Counted from the first letter of the stretch, positions 47,822-58,777 are shown. The stretch: 64,000 nucleotides of DNA from Pisolithus tinctorius (GCA_024663395.1 JANFAH010000017.1:124001-188000), one strand, 5' to 3'. The notes: generated by a model from the sequence alone, not told the origin. Translations and numbers: made by a program.

Positions 47822-48630
47822 GATAATCGATTGTGACGCCTGATCGTACCAAAGAGCGAAAAAGTCTACGGGTCACATATAGCCTGCGAAACACCAATGC
47901 GTAACAACCCAGGAAGTGGTGCATACCCCATACGTAGAATACTGCAACGCTGGTATGTGCTAGGTATCATTGATTTTGCACGCCTTACGATTCTATACCG
48001 ATACAGTATCCTTTACAGACGCTGGCTTCGAACTCCCGCATCTCGAGCGATGATCTCGGAGGTTCTTAGACTAGAACTACGTTTCTTACTGGGGCTTTCT
48101 TGGGTGCGATCGGCGGGTGTACGGTTGGTACTGTCCATGACAGAACAAAGGTCGGAGAAATTTCCGAATCGTCACTTTTATGTCTTGTCAACTAAGCCAT
48201 CGACCCTTGATCTTATCACAGCACGTGGGGCACAAGAATGCCTTGCACCGCGTCCTTTATCGCTAATATTTAAAGGTCCACCTGTCTTAAGGTTTCGTTT
48301 GCCAACGCCTCTCCTCTCCCCAGCAAGCAGGATGCTCCAACAAGTTACATTCAAGATTACGCTGCGAAATGAGAATGGCGATACTACTGCAGTAAGCTAG
48401 GTTCTCGTTCACCTACCTTTTTTGAAGCTAATAGCGCATAGGACTCACCCGTTAGGTGGGCAGTTGCATCTCTCACGTTCTTTGTCTCTCAACTGATTTC
48501 AATGCTCAGCCATGCCAGAGGTGCATGTGCATGTACCTGCCTTCTCGCGCAGCATCAAAAATTGACCGATACAAGTCCGCAGGTGGGCTCCTTTAGTTCA
48601 CTGATGTTGCTATACTCACTGTCGCAACAG
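47822..48630 (+). repeat. Third, rearranged copy of the inverted-end inner part
   Basis: 47,822-48,137 matches about 28,060-28,312 and 48,137-48,628 matches about 27,591-28,050, so the two halves are in swapped order relative to the inverted ends. It is more complete than the ends: about 17 bp after 47,973 and about 50 bp near 48,030-48,070 are absent from both ends. Confidence 0.8.
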
Positions 48631-48869
48631 TTTCTTGACCTTGACATTATCACTCCCCTGAAGGAACACCGTGCTGCTGGAAAGGAGGAGCGCACTACTG
48701 GAATGATTCAAGCCAGTCCATCTGAGTCTGTGTGGGGGCCGAAGTTTCGGCTTAGTAGCGACATTCTCATGTTCGTCATGCTCGTGTTTTTGTTCGTGCT
48801 TATAGGCTCGGACATGTGGGCAAATCTCTTTGTTGTACATAGTGTTTAGCAGATTTAAGACAATAGTTA

Positions 48870-49044
48870 CAGTACAAACTCTAAACTAGGTTCGTGTTAT
48901 GAAAAATTGATAGCTTCGTTGAAGGAAGCAACCTGAAGGCACTTCTCAGACAGGACAGCCTTCCAGATGCGCTTCGAGGAATTCAGGACGCGTTTTCTCA
49001 ATATTTGAAATCACCCCTCACCGGTACAGCAGGAGATGGTCTCA
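48870..49044 (+). pseudogene. Tnp2 transposase fragment at the inner edge of the right inverted end
   Basis: The reverse complement matches 29,097-29,341, with a roughly 70-bp deletion that runs from AAGG at the 5' splice site to AAGG in the next exon. It continues the inverted duplication beyond the 1.89-kb arms. Confidence 0.85.
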
Positions 49045-50932
49045 ACCCGCCGATCGCGCTCAAGAAAGCCCCGGTAAGAAACGTAGTTCTAGTCCGGTGT
49101 CTGTAGAGGATACTGTATCGGTATAAAAATCGATGATACCTAGCGCATACCAGCATTGCAGTATTCTACGTATGGAGTATGCACCGCTTCCGGGGGTGTC
49201 ACGCGTTCATGTTTCGCGGGCTATATGTGACCCGTAGACTTTTTCGCTCTTTGGTACGATCAGGCGTCACAGTCAATTATCGCGTCAATGAGTATATCAA
49301 CATCAGTGGACTAAAGGAGCCCACCTGCGGACTTGTATCGATCAATGTTTGGTGCTGCGCAAGAAGGCAGGTACATGCACATACACCAAGAGACAAAGAA
49401 CGCGAGAGATGCAACTGCCCATCTAACGGGTGAGTCCTATGCGCTATTAGCTTCAGAAAGATGTAAGTGAACGAGAACCTAACTTACTGCAGTAGTATCG
49501 CCATTCTCATTTCGCAGCGTAATCTTGAATGTAACTTGTTGGAGCATCTTGCTTGCCGGGGGGAGGAGAGGCGTTGGAGAACGAAACCTTGAGGTAGGTG
49601 GACCTTTTAATATTAGCGATGAATGACGCGGTACAAGGCGTTCTTGTGCCCCACGTGCTGTGATAAGATCGAGGGTTGATGGCTTAGCTGACAAGACATA
49701 AACGTGACGATTCAGAAATTCCTCCGACCTTTGTTCTGTCATGTTTGGGCCCTTGACCGTTCGTCATGCTCAACAACACCGTCGTCAGAGGAAAGTGGTG
49801 GTCTTCGGATGACCGGTGTAGGTTCTTGTGAGGACACAGAAGTTTGAAAATGGTCCGATACTGGAATTTCTTCTCGTGACTGTACTCGTGAGGAGGATGT
49901 TCGGGCAGAGAAAGATACTGTATTGATATTGTTACGAGACTGAATCTCTCGGTCAATTTCCATTATTATATCATTGTCAGACAGAGCTCCGAACCTGTGG
50001 ATCACCAAACATTATGCTGTTGAGAGTATCAAGACGGGTTATTTGTGACGTCGCTGCTGTTCAATCGGCGTCGTGAGTGGTCTGTGCCACCTGTGGAGCA
50101 GTAGAATTACTTTCAGCGACCATCTGACAAAGCTTAGATCTAGGATAAATCGAGAGGACAAAGGTCGGGTTTACCTTAAGTAAAATTGCTACCGCCATCG
50201 CCAAGTCATGTGAGTCGCGCGCCAAGACTGGGATCTGGTACTGACAGCAGGTTGCCATCGTCCTCGAAAAGTGTCGTGGGGTCAGACTACTAGAGAGAAG
50301 TGAATCAGCTACTGAGCTGATCGCGCTGCAGGCACGCTGAAGAGAAGCCCTAAGCGCAAGTTGGAAAATAGCCTTGTAAATATGTGACCATGGTGGACAG
50401 AGAACGAGGCGTCCTGAATACGACGCAGATGCGCCACATTTGTGAAAGGAATTTCAGATCTAGTGAGCTGTTTAGTGCCACGTACTGCAGGAAAATGCGT
50501 GATGCATTAGGCCTACCTTAGACCAGAAAAGATACGCTTGAAACGTAGAAACGAAGCGATGAATCAGATGAGCCATATCTTGAGAGGAACTTCATCAATC
50601 CAAGACGAGCAGGGGCACTTATTATGTGCTTGAAACGCGAAGTACTCGTCCTGTGGCAGGGCAAAGGGCACTGCCACTGAGTTTCACACAGGCACTGCGA
50701 CTTCAACGGCTCATCACAACTGCTATTTGAGAAATTTGTTGTGTCTCGGAGAATCCCCTTAACTACGGCCTGAATCTCTCGTACTTTTTGTTAGAAAAAG
50801 CCACCAAGTCATTGACCTATCGTCATATTCTCTCTACACTTTAGATTTCTTAAATCACCACTCAATTTTTATGTCCGTAGCGAATTCCCAGCTCGATTTA
50901 GAAGCAGTTCCCCAGGGCATTTGCCCGCTGTG
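49045..50932 (-). repeat. Right 1.89-kb inverted repeat of the CACTA-type element
   Basis: Reverse complement of 26,401-28,291, near identical. Its inner edge abuts a transposase fragment (48,870-49,044). Confidence 0.92.
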
Positions 50933-51039
50933 TCTCGTGGAAGGTAGCGGATCACATGTGTTAACGCTAGACATTTGCTATCGTCCAAAGTCAGCTTCGT
51001 GCGACAACACCGACCATTTGTTTACAGAGAGATGAATAC

Positions 51040-51740
51040 ATAGTAGCACGAAATTTATGTTACAAGGTCCCCCGAATCCAGTCTATTGGGATCCCATGGC
51101 AGTAATGCCTCACGACGCTTGAACAACTCATCCCCAACGTACGACAGGTTGGTTCGCGTGAGCATCCACTCGATCATGATTGAGGTGATGTTCACGGATA
51201 TGACGAATGTAGTTGTGCCTTATAACTCGGACCCCGCACCCCTGCCACACGCAGACCAACTCGACTTCGCGGGCCATATTTGAGATACTATGCGTATCTT
51301 TGAAGTGGTCGGGGGCGGCACCACAATTGATAAGTTCCAGGCATTCCCTGCCCTCCGAATCCGTGTAGAGGCAGAAAGTCCACGGACAGCTGGTATACTG
51401 GTTCTTGATTCAAGAAGTTAATTGTCTTCACAAACGCAGCTCAGAAACCATATACCACTTGTTTTTCCACCGTGGGGGTCTCTTCGGCGGCCTTGCTTAA
51501 GGTGTGGGATGTGCTGCATTGCTAAAAGTTGGAAAAAACTTGTAGGCACGGACAAAAACGAACACACCTATTGGCGATTGAACTATTGTAGTGCTCTGAC
51601 ATCCGCCTGTTGTCCATTGACATATAGTCATAGCAGAAAGACACCCCATCGTATCTTTATAGGCAAAACGGTAGGTGGTTCGGCACAAACGTGGACAACT
51701 TCCCAGTGCGAAACGAACCTAGCCAGGAGGGCTCGCGTAA
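51040..51740 (-). pseudogene. Two-finger C2H2-like protein, copy 3
   Basis: Minus strand near 51,290-51,130 reads 'EVELVCVWQGCGVRVIRHNY' and 'IRHIREHHLNHDRVDAHANQ', the best preserved second finger of the three copies. The first finger region (51,400-51,300) has lost its frame. The upstream part matches 4,500-4,700. It lies where the third repeat unit should continue after the 24.5-kb element. Confidence 0.6.
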
Positions 51741-51759
51741 CTCTACAGCAAAACCGCAG

Positions 51760-53415
51760 GGGATAGGAGTACAACAACTTACGCGATGGCTCTTAGATAG
51801 TCACCAACGTTAAGGTTGCTCGATTTTAAATTCGGCTCGGGCTGTGAATGCCGCAAGTTGGCCACTAGAAGCTGAGTATGTAGTTGCTCGAAATGTCAAA
51901 TGTTGCACGAAGAAATGTTAAGACCCGAAGATCCGAGCGTAGTAATTTGAATGACTTCCTCCAATCTTCCGATATAAAATAAGTGTACTGCCGTAGTAAA
52001 TGCTAGGAGACCCTTCCCAGCGAGAGAACACAGCACACGCACCGTAGGGAGGGCCCAACCACGCGACTAGTGACCGCCAGTCTCATGGTCTGGCGCCAAT
52101 CTATATTGACACCAATGAACGGAGCCCGTGGACTATCGTATTGCCGAAGGGAGCTTTTCAAACTACTCCACCATTACCGCTCACACCGCAAGCAGCAGGG
52201 GACTGTCGCCTAACCAGCCAATGTACAGGGTTTGCCAACGTTGCTTAATGCACAGTTTCATGAAGAGAATGGCGAGGACGCGAGGAAAGACCACGCGGTG
52301 TTTTGACGGGGGCAGTCGAAGAGAAATGATAACGGGCATGGGAACGCATCTGAGAGATACTCCCCACCGGAAGCTGATTGAAAGATATACCACGGTGTAA
52401 TGCTCCTTCATCATGATCAGGCTCTACGGTATGTCTCAGCAAGGTTCCGCGGCCTCAACTTTGCTGCCAGTAGACACATTGGAGATGTGGTAGCGTTCGG
52501 TGGCAATTGTGACACAAAACAAAGAGCATCCCCTTGTCCACATGGTACTAGACTTGTCATCAAGAATTCTGCGGTCCAGGAAGCATAGGTCAAAGCCGTC
52601 CACCGTCATTCCCTGCTGAAGGACACTTACGGAAAGCCAAACAATTGTGCTCCCGGACGAAGAGGTACTGTAAGTCGGAAGGAAGACACCGGACACTGCG
52701 TTTGTACAGAAGTATGTCATGGAGCAAGTCTATAGCGCGAAAGTTTATCACGCAGAACCAAAGCGTGGGAGTGCAGAAGTGCAGAAGTGCATCATGCAAT
52801 GGAACTGATATGAAGTTCACCACATTGCCTTATCTTACCATAGCTGATCCAAAAATTTTACGGCCGAGAACTAGCGGCTCATCAGTAAGCGAGTAGATGG
52901 TTTAAACCTGTTACTGACTGGTCGTGACTGTGATTCCACTATTCCCTGTCCCCCTGATGCTATGTGACAACCTTGAACTGATTTGCAACACAAACAAATT
53001 ACCTTGAAAATTCAGTGCACCGTCTTCCGGAGAGTCAAAAATCGATTCTGAAATGTCATGTGGCAGCACCCGCAAATATTAGCGCGAGTACCACGGCGTT
53101 CCACTTGGTGAAAGGTGAGTATTTGCCGTGGTTGTCTCTCGATCGATCTGACATATCCTTTTCACTTTAAATCTCTTGTCTTTTCCGTCGTCATCGTCCT
53201 TCCTCCCCTCTGTTGTGAACTGGTTAGCGTCCATATCGGCCATGGGCGGGTCGGTGCTCGAGGCTGAGAGATGGTTACTTACATAATCAATGATTACATG
53301 CATGTGACCAGACGCGGGGAACTATGGAAAGCCGGACAGTCACGCTCGAATAAGGAAAGTCCAACGGCAAAATGCCCAACTCAAAATGGAAATGGCCGAC
53401 GGTGGACCTCGATCA
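51760..53415. other. No gene recognised
   Basis: Minus-strand frames at 52,414-52,181 and 52,823-52,436 are hydrophobic in places and could be remnants of a membrane protein; no family is recognised. A short AGTGCAGA duplication lies near 52,775. Confidence 0.4.
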
Positions 53416-53419
53416 CTCC

Positions 53420-53537
53420 AAGTACTTTTTTTTTTTGGCCATCGTCATAATGAAAAATGAAAAAACACGTTTGTCGAAGTACTTTTTTTTTTTTTTGCCA
53501 TCGTCGTATTGAAAAAAGAAAAAATGCCTTTGTCAAA
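53420..53537. repeat. 57-bp tandem duplication with T-runs
   Basis: AAGTAC followed by a T11-T14 run, then GCCATCGTC, starts at 53,420 and again at 53,477. The two units share an A-rich end. Confidence 0.85.
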
Positions 53538-53575
53538 CTTGTGATCGCATTTCCTATGTATCTATAATTGCAGTG

Positions 53576-54785
53576 TCAATGCCATCTCCTTATCATAGCC
53601 AACAAGAAGTTCCCCTCAGCCACAGGCAAGCCCTCCCATGCAAGATGCATCACAAACTGGTCGCCCACAGGTGGTTCCATGGAGTGAGATTGCCTGTAGC
53701 AATCAAGGATAATGTCAATGTCAGATAAGCCATAGCCATGGGAAGCAAGATATTGAGCTACTATTCCACCCAATGGTTGAGCTTGAGCCTTGACCTGGGA
53801 GCTTAAATCCGAGTTCACATGAGGAACATATTGGCTGGAAAGAAGACCACAAAGGCTACGGATGTGTGTGTAGATGATCAGGCTGGCAGGGGGACCTGAA
53901 GAGGGAGGGGGGGAGAATGGATGATGGGTAGAGTGCACATGTGTGCGGGTATGAGATGTGGATGGCAACAATATCATTGAGTAGGTGGGGGATGTGGGAG
54001 TGGACATGGAAGGAATCCTATGTCTTGAGGGAGGGGATCTTGGGGTGTTTGAGGAGCTTACTAGGTCTGCATCAACTTGGAGAGTGCAGAGACTGTTGGT
54101 GATTACATCTACTGTACCACAGTTAAACCCGTCAGTTTGCAAAATGTGAAGTCAAAAATCACAATTGTTAAGCACTTCAGTAGATGTTAGCAAGGGAGGC
54201 ATGAGTCCTTCAATGCCTTTCACCATGACGAATGCTAAAGCCTCCCAGAATGAGGCAGTGTGACATTTTTTGAGATACTTGAATGTACCCTCAGTGCATG
54301 TTACACTTTCCCTAATTTGTTGATGGATTAAGTGTTGCAAGTTGAAAAGGTGTGAAAGTGCTTCACTTAGTACAGTGAACCCCAGGTGGTGCACCTATTA
54401 CCACAGCATGAAAGCCTTCATCGTCATGGAGCAGGTTTTGCATGTTTCGAGAGTTGCCCAATGCAGCAAGTAATTGTGTAGGGCTCAGGTTGGCTGGCAG
54501 TGTGTTCATGATGGGCTGCAGTGTTCTGCATACAAGTTGGGCCTCCCATTTGGAAATACATTGAATGGCGATTGGTAATGGTGGCAATGCTCTCCCACAC
54601 TCCATGTGAGGACTACATTGCTTCATGTCAGTACTGCACACAATAATCAAGTGACATGTAAAGTACCAGTCCAAGTCTTGATAGATGCCTGTCACCAGGC
54701 CACCAATGACTGCCCACATGTACTCTATGTTAGTTGAGGGGACAGCCATGTTGAATTGGAGTGAGGACTGCTTCAGCAAGAGCAA
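53576..54785 (-). CDS. Unknown spliced protein
   Basis: Three open blocks: 54,785-54,363 ('STNIEYMWAVIGGLVTGIYQ', 'LPPLPIAIQCISKWEAQLVC', 'NTLPANLSPTQLLAALGNSR'), 54,394-54,152 ('ALAFVMVKGIEGLMPPLLTS'), and 54,142-53,576 (Ser/Pro-rich start, then 'YGLSDIDIILDCYRQSHSME' and 'MHLAWEGLPVAEGNFLLAMI'). Adjacent frames overlap, which suits short introns near 54,390 and 54,150. Composition looks coding. No family is recognised with confidence. It lies between unassigned sequence and a retrotransposon and may itself be element-borne. Confidence 0.5.
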
Positions 54786-54789
54786 GCAT

Positions 54790-55200
54790 CAATGAGCGTA
54801 CTATACAAGATTCATGGAAGCCATACAGCCAAAGAACCTTTACTTTCAATGGTAATCAGAACACCTCTCCTGTGTTGTGAGTCTTTCCTTTGCATGATGC
54901 CATCCCTGAGCTTTGGGCCTTCCCCTTGCCAAACACCTCTAGCTGGAATCCTGGCCATTTCACTTCAGTCACCCCCCCCAGGGGACCTATTAGGTTCATA
55001 TATTCTTATAGATGTATCCACCTAATAGGTGTTGTCCACCTGGGTATTCCCAGCAACTGCTGGAGATTCGCCAGGCCCTGGAGATTCTCCAGAGCAAGGG
55101 GTCAGACATGGACTTTCCCCAGGATTATTATATCTATAACAGAGTGCCTGGGGTCCAAACGGGGCTTTCCCCAGTGGATTAATAGACCTATTTCCTGGGC
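54790..55200. other. Spacer before the minisatellite
   Basis: No gene supported. It contains degraded CCTGGGG / CCCCAGG words that grade into the minisatellite to the right. Confidence 0.5.
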
Positions 55201-55283
55201 AACCTGGGGGATTCCCCAGGCTAAATGGACCTGTTCCCTGGGCATGCTGGGGGATTCCCCAGGCTAAATGGACTTGTTCCCAG
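55200..55283. repeat. 43-bp minisatellite around the chromovirus insertion
   Basis: CTGGGGGATTCCCCAGGCTA occurs at 55,204 and 55,247 and its start again at 63,981, after the element. Each unit holds the near-palindrome CTGGGGGATTCCCCAG. The retrotransposon was inserted inside this array. Confidence 0.85.
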
Positions 55284-55734
55284 TGTTATGTTTCACCCCT
55301 AACTTTTCCTCTTCTGTTGTACGTTTACCTTACTTTTGATCCATTGGACTCAGTTTCCTTTTAGAGCTGTCTTCTCTCTGATCTGACGGCTCTCTATTTC
55401 CACCACTGGCATTGCTAGCTTGTTACATGCTTAGGACATGTGTTGTCGTTGTTCAACCAATGGTGTAGTTACCTCTAGTACATGAGCATGCCTTGCGGTC
55501 CTCCTTTTGTAGTATTTAGGTTGCTGGCTCAAGTCCTGGAGACCCAGACTTGAGCTGCTCAATTATATGCAGCGTTCTCAGAACTTTGCCCTCAGTGTCC
55601 CTAACAAGGACCACTCTACCAGCGTTGCCCTAAATCCTCTGTCGTTTACAGAGGTTACTGCAGCCATTTGCTCAGTAGAAACCACAGTCTGCATTTGAGC
55701 TCTCCCTACGTCTTGACTTCGGTCGAGCGTAACA
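55284..55734 (+). repeat. Chromovirus 5' LTR
   Basis: 451 bp, starting TGTTATGTTTCACCCC and ending GAGCGTAACA. Differs from the 3' LTR by scattered changes, such as TTGTTGT versus TTGTCGT type sites. Confidence 0.95.
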
Positions 55735-56311
55735 AAAGCTCAAGTCTCCAGCCTTTGGCTGAATCAGTCACTGCTTAGTGCACCACCACGAACCCCCGAA
55801 ACAACTGACGTTGGGCGCCAGTGCGACCCACTCGTGAAGAATCATCATCTGATGAAGAACAGGAGAGCACTGTCACAGACACCTCCTCCAACGAACCCGA
55901 ACAACCGGTGTCACACACCAAAGGTGTTGTGGACATGGTTACAGCTGACTCTGCCTAACTCATTGACGAGTTGCGCACAATGCCCAAGCATGCAGACAAA
56001 GACTAAAGGCCTCATGCATAGAAAGACTGTTGGACATGAACAGTCATCCTTCGCACAAGAACGAGTCGTCAGTGCTAAAGAGAAAAGAGGAAGCGAGTTA
56101 AGTGCGCATTAAAGGTTTTTAGCGCCTGTGTACGGCATTCCAGTTTTTGTCATATCTCCACCATTTCCAAAGATATCGACTCCATTCCCATGCTCGCTTA
56201 AAGTGCTCAGCCCCATGATTCTTCCTTCCAAATTTGGAGAGGATCCTCACACCCTGCACATTTCTACAGCACTCCATCCATCAGACGCTCATTTCGCTAA
56301 GTCCATCAATC
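55735..56311 (+). other. Chromovirus leader with acidic open stretch
   Basis: 55,808-55,958 reads an acidic sequence ('PTREESSSDEEQESTVTDTS') without an ATG; TAA and TAG codons follow where Gln codons would fit. It may be a decayed coding stretch. The primer-binding site is not identified. Confidence 0.4.
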
Positions 56312-56791
56312 ATGGCTGCCTCTTCATCAATCATCTCACTTGTCTCATTTGCCAGAGACAGTGGCTATGTATATCTGCCAGGCATTCCCACCAGCTTCCA
56401 TCCTGAAGCCCCCTGGTTCATCCCGTCATTGTCAGCCCCATCTCATCCCATGCAGCTTGGTCAGTGTGTTCTCCTTGTCAGTATGACTTCCAGAAGGACG
56501 TTCTTTGGTCGCCTCAGGTCTGTCACTCGGTTAGAAAGGTCTTATGTGGTTGTTTCAGTCTCCCCAGTTGATGAAGCATATGGATCGTTCCTCCCTGCTC
56601 CTTGCACCATCTTTGTTCCAGTCTCGTCCATCATTCTTCCCACATTGTGACAGCTGCGGTATAATCTACTGTCCTCCAGCCTCCCTGATTGCATTCATGA
56701 CGAGTATGACATGCATCTTGCCTTCTTACTGCAAGATCCAGCAGAAGACGTTCCCCCTTCTCCTCCTCCTCCATCAGAGCCCTGTTCATGA
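56312..56791 (+). pseudogene. Chromovirus upstream ORF (ORF0), unknown
   Basis: From ATG 56,312 ('MAASSSIISLVSFARDSGYV') the frame runs 159 codons to TGA at 56,789, broken only by a TGA at 56,648. Readable parts are 'HPMQLGQCVLLVSMTSRRTF' and 'HDEYDMHLAFLLQDPAEDVP', with a Pro-rich acidic end. It resembles no gag, pol or env domain I know. Continuous coding-like composition on both sides of the stop supports a former gene. Confidence 0.5.
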
Positions 56792-57017
56792 AGTTTTTGT
56801 TAACTTCGCTGAGAGGATGGAAGGGTGGGAGATGCGATCGCATATGCTCTCATTTCCCCACAGACCCCCAATGCCCTAGCCCCCTTTGACACCTGACTCA
56901 TGCCCTTCAATTCTGGAATTAATACTTCCCTATCTGGAAACACCGTCCATCTGTCATGCCATCTTTGGATCTAGAGATGTCTCCACCAAGATCTAACTTG
57001 CATCGCCACCCCCTAAT

Positions 57018-57660
57018 GTGATATCAGTGCGCTTACTCAGTTTCTGATTCTGTTTGACTCGTTTTGTGATATTTTGACTATCCTTGACTCGCTCATTGCC
57101 AATACTTACCAATCCTCTTTGCTTGCTTACTTTTCATTTCTTGCTTACTCATCATGATTACTCAGTCCTTACTCATTACTTACCAAGTGTTTGTGCCTTG
57201 TTTGTCACAAGCTGTGCTCCCCCCTCAGTATATAAACCCCCATGTACTTAGCTACCAAGAATCAATTGAGAAGCAGTCCAGCAGTCAGTCCAGTGCCTAT
57301 CTCGTTGTCGACAGTTGAGGCTCCACAAAGGGGTCTACCTGTCATCATTCGTATACTTGGTAGTTGAGGCTCATTCGGAAGAGTCTATCTGCCTCCATCA
57401 TTCATCTGAAGCTTCCTCTTAGTCAGCAGTCTTAGTCATCCCTCCACTCCTGCGTAACTCATCAACGACTTGTGCCAGGAGCACATTTTATTGAAGTCCA
57501 TTATTCCAAGAAGTCCTTTCGGCTGAACACCTTCACTCTGTTCAGCATCCCCTCCTCAGTCATCATCCATTCATCTACTCCTGCATAACTCATCGTCAAC
57601 TTGCGCTAGGAGCACCCTGCCATTGAAGTTTCCCCCTCTTAGGTTTCTGCACTCCAGGTT
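57018..57660 (+). promoter_or_regulatory. Internal promoter-like region upstream of gag
   Basis: A TATATAAACCCC box at about 57,230 is followed by sequence with two sets of imperfect direct repeats: GTTGAGGCTC at 57,314 and 57,363, and ACTCCTGC(G/A)TAACTCATC at about 57,447 and 57,577. It starts near TGTGATATC. It could drive gag-pol or be the relic of another LTR. Confidence 0.45.
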
Positions 57661-57877
57661 CCGCGGAGGCACACCACCACTTGCTTTACATTTGTCTTTT
57701 GTGTTGGTTTTGGTTGGTTTTCACCACCTTTCCACACTTTGACTCACACCGGATAGAGGCTTTACCTCAGGAATCCTCTCGAACCTCTTCTCTCAGTCAC
57801 TCACATCGCTTGGCACCCCGATCCAACCGATTCCCCTGCCACTTTTCCCTACACACCTGCCCACTCCCACGAATACA

Positions 57878-58777
57878 ATGTCCGGTTCATCGTCAAAGGC
57901 ACCAGTCGGCAATGCCACCAAAGCCACTGAATTGAAAATTGGTGCTCCCTCAGATTTTGATGGAAACCAGAAGAATGCCATGAGCTGGCTGTACTCTGTA
58001 CAGACCTATCTCTTGGTAAACGAAGAACTATATGACACCGACACCAAAAAGGTGGTCTACGCCCTGTCGTATATGAAAAAGGATGTCGCCCGCTCCTGGG
58101 CCGCCACCTTCCAGAAAATGTCTCTGGAAAAGAACCCCCCGAGTTTTGGCACTTTTGCCGATTTCCTAAAAGATTTCAAAGCCTCATTTACCTCTGCCGA
58201 CACCGTGGGAACTGCCATCGCCAAATTACGAACCCTGAAACAGAAAGATTCAGTGGAACAATATATCACCAACTTCCAAACTGCTGCAGCTGACTCGACC
58301 ATCATGGAAGACGTCGCCTTGATTGAGTTCTTCTCCCAAGGACTCAAACCTTTCATCGCCAACAGGATTCACATGATGGAAACCACTCCCACCAAGATTA
58401 CTGAGTGGTACACCCAAGCACAGAAGTTCGACACTAAATGGAGAAAAGTCAATGAAACCTTTGGAAGGAAAGAAAAGAAAATGTTCCACCCTAGGAACAG
58501 TTTTGCCGAAGAAAAGGATCCAAACGCTATGGATGTGGATGGAGTGAGACTCTCTAAAGAAGAACGAGACCATCACATCAAAGAAGGAAGATGTTTCAGT
58601 TGCGGAAGCAAAGGACACCTCTCTCGAGAATGTCCAGATAAGGGGAAAACTCCCCAAAAGAAAGTCAAGAAAATCTGTAAGATTGTGGAAGAAGAAGAAA
58701 GCGATGATGAAGAAAAAGTCACTGGTCCATCCATCGCTCTGGTTAACATCGCTAGAGCCCTTGGAAAGGATTTTTGA
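57878..58777 (+). CDS. gag: Chromovirus Gag
   Basis: 299 residues, no stops. The N-terminal capsid-type region has 'KIGAPSDFDGNQKNAMSWLY' and 'VEQYITNFQTAAADSTIMED', the retrotransposon-gag fold. A nucleocapsid zinc knuckle 'CFSCGSKGHLSREC' (C-X2-C-X4-H-X4-C) is at residues about 245-258, followed by a Lys-rich then acidic tail. It forms the particle and binds RNA. The stop lies in a T-run where pol begins in the -1 frame. Confidence 0.93.
   Translation: MSGSSSKAPVGNATKATELKIGAPSDFDGNQKNAMSWLYSVQTYLLVNEELYDTDTKKVVYALSYMKKDVARSWAATFQKMSLEKNPPSFGTFADFLKDFKASFTSADTVGTAIAKLRTLKQKDSVEQYITNFQTAAADSTIMEDVALIEFFSQGLKPFIANRIHMMETTPTKITEWYTQAQKFDTKWRKVNETFGRKEKKMFHPRNSFAEEKDPNAMDVDGVRLSKEERDHHIKEGRCFSCGSKGHLSRECPDKGKTPQKKVKKICKIVEEEESDDEEKVTGPSIALVNIARALGKDF

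Larger units (their letters stand above)
26401..50932. mobile_element. 24.5-kb CACTA-type element with 1.89-kb inverted ends and cargo genes
   Basis: Both ends begin CACAGCGGGCAAATGCCC when read inward, and the inverted repeats continue nearly identically for 1.89 kb. TCT flanks both sides directly (26,398-26,400 and 50,933-50,935), the 3-bp duplication expected for CACTA/CMC transposons. Inside are a Tnp2-type transposase near the left end, a second element-type gene near the right end, and about 12 kb of host-like genes between. The flanking sequence fits one host repeat unit broken open: Mcp1 copy 3 ends at 26.25 kb and the zinc-finger copy that should follow is at 51.04 kb. The unit as a mobile whole is an inference. 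Confidence 0.72.

Noticed and set aside
48030..48075. tRNA-like TTCGAACTCCCGCATCTCGA
   Set aside because: It sits in a coding-like repeat module with no cloverleaf around it.
53420..53537. T-runs as the poly-A tail of a LINE
   Set aside because: No reverse transcriptase sequence lies upstream on the minus strand and no target duplication is visible; called a tandem repeat instead.
57018..57030. TGTGATATC as the start of a nested solo LTR
   Set aside because: No matching end or flanking duplication could be found; kept only as a promoter-like region.
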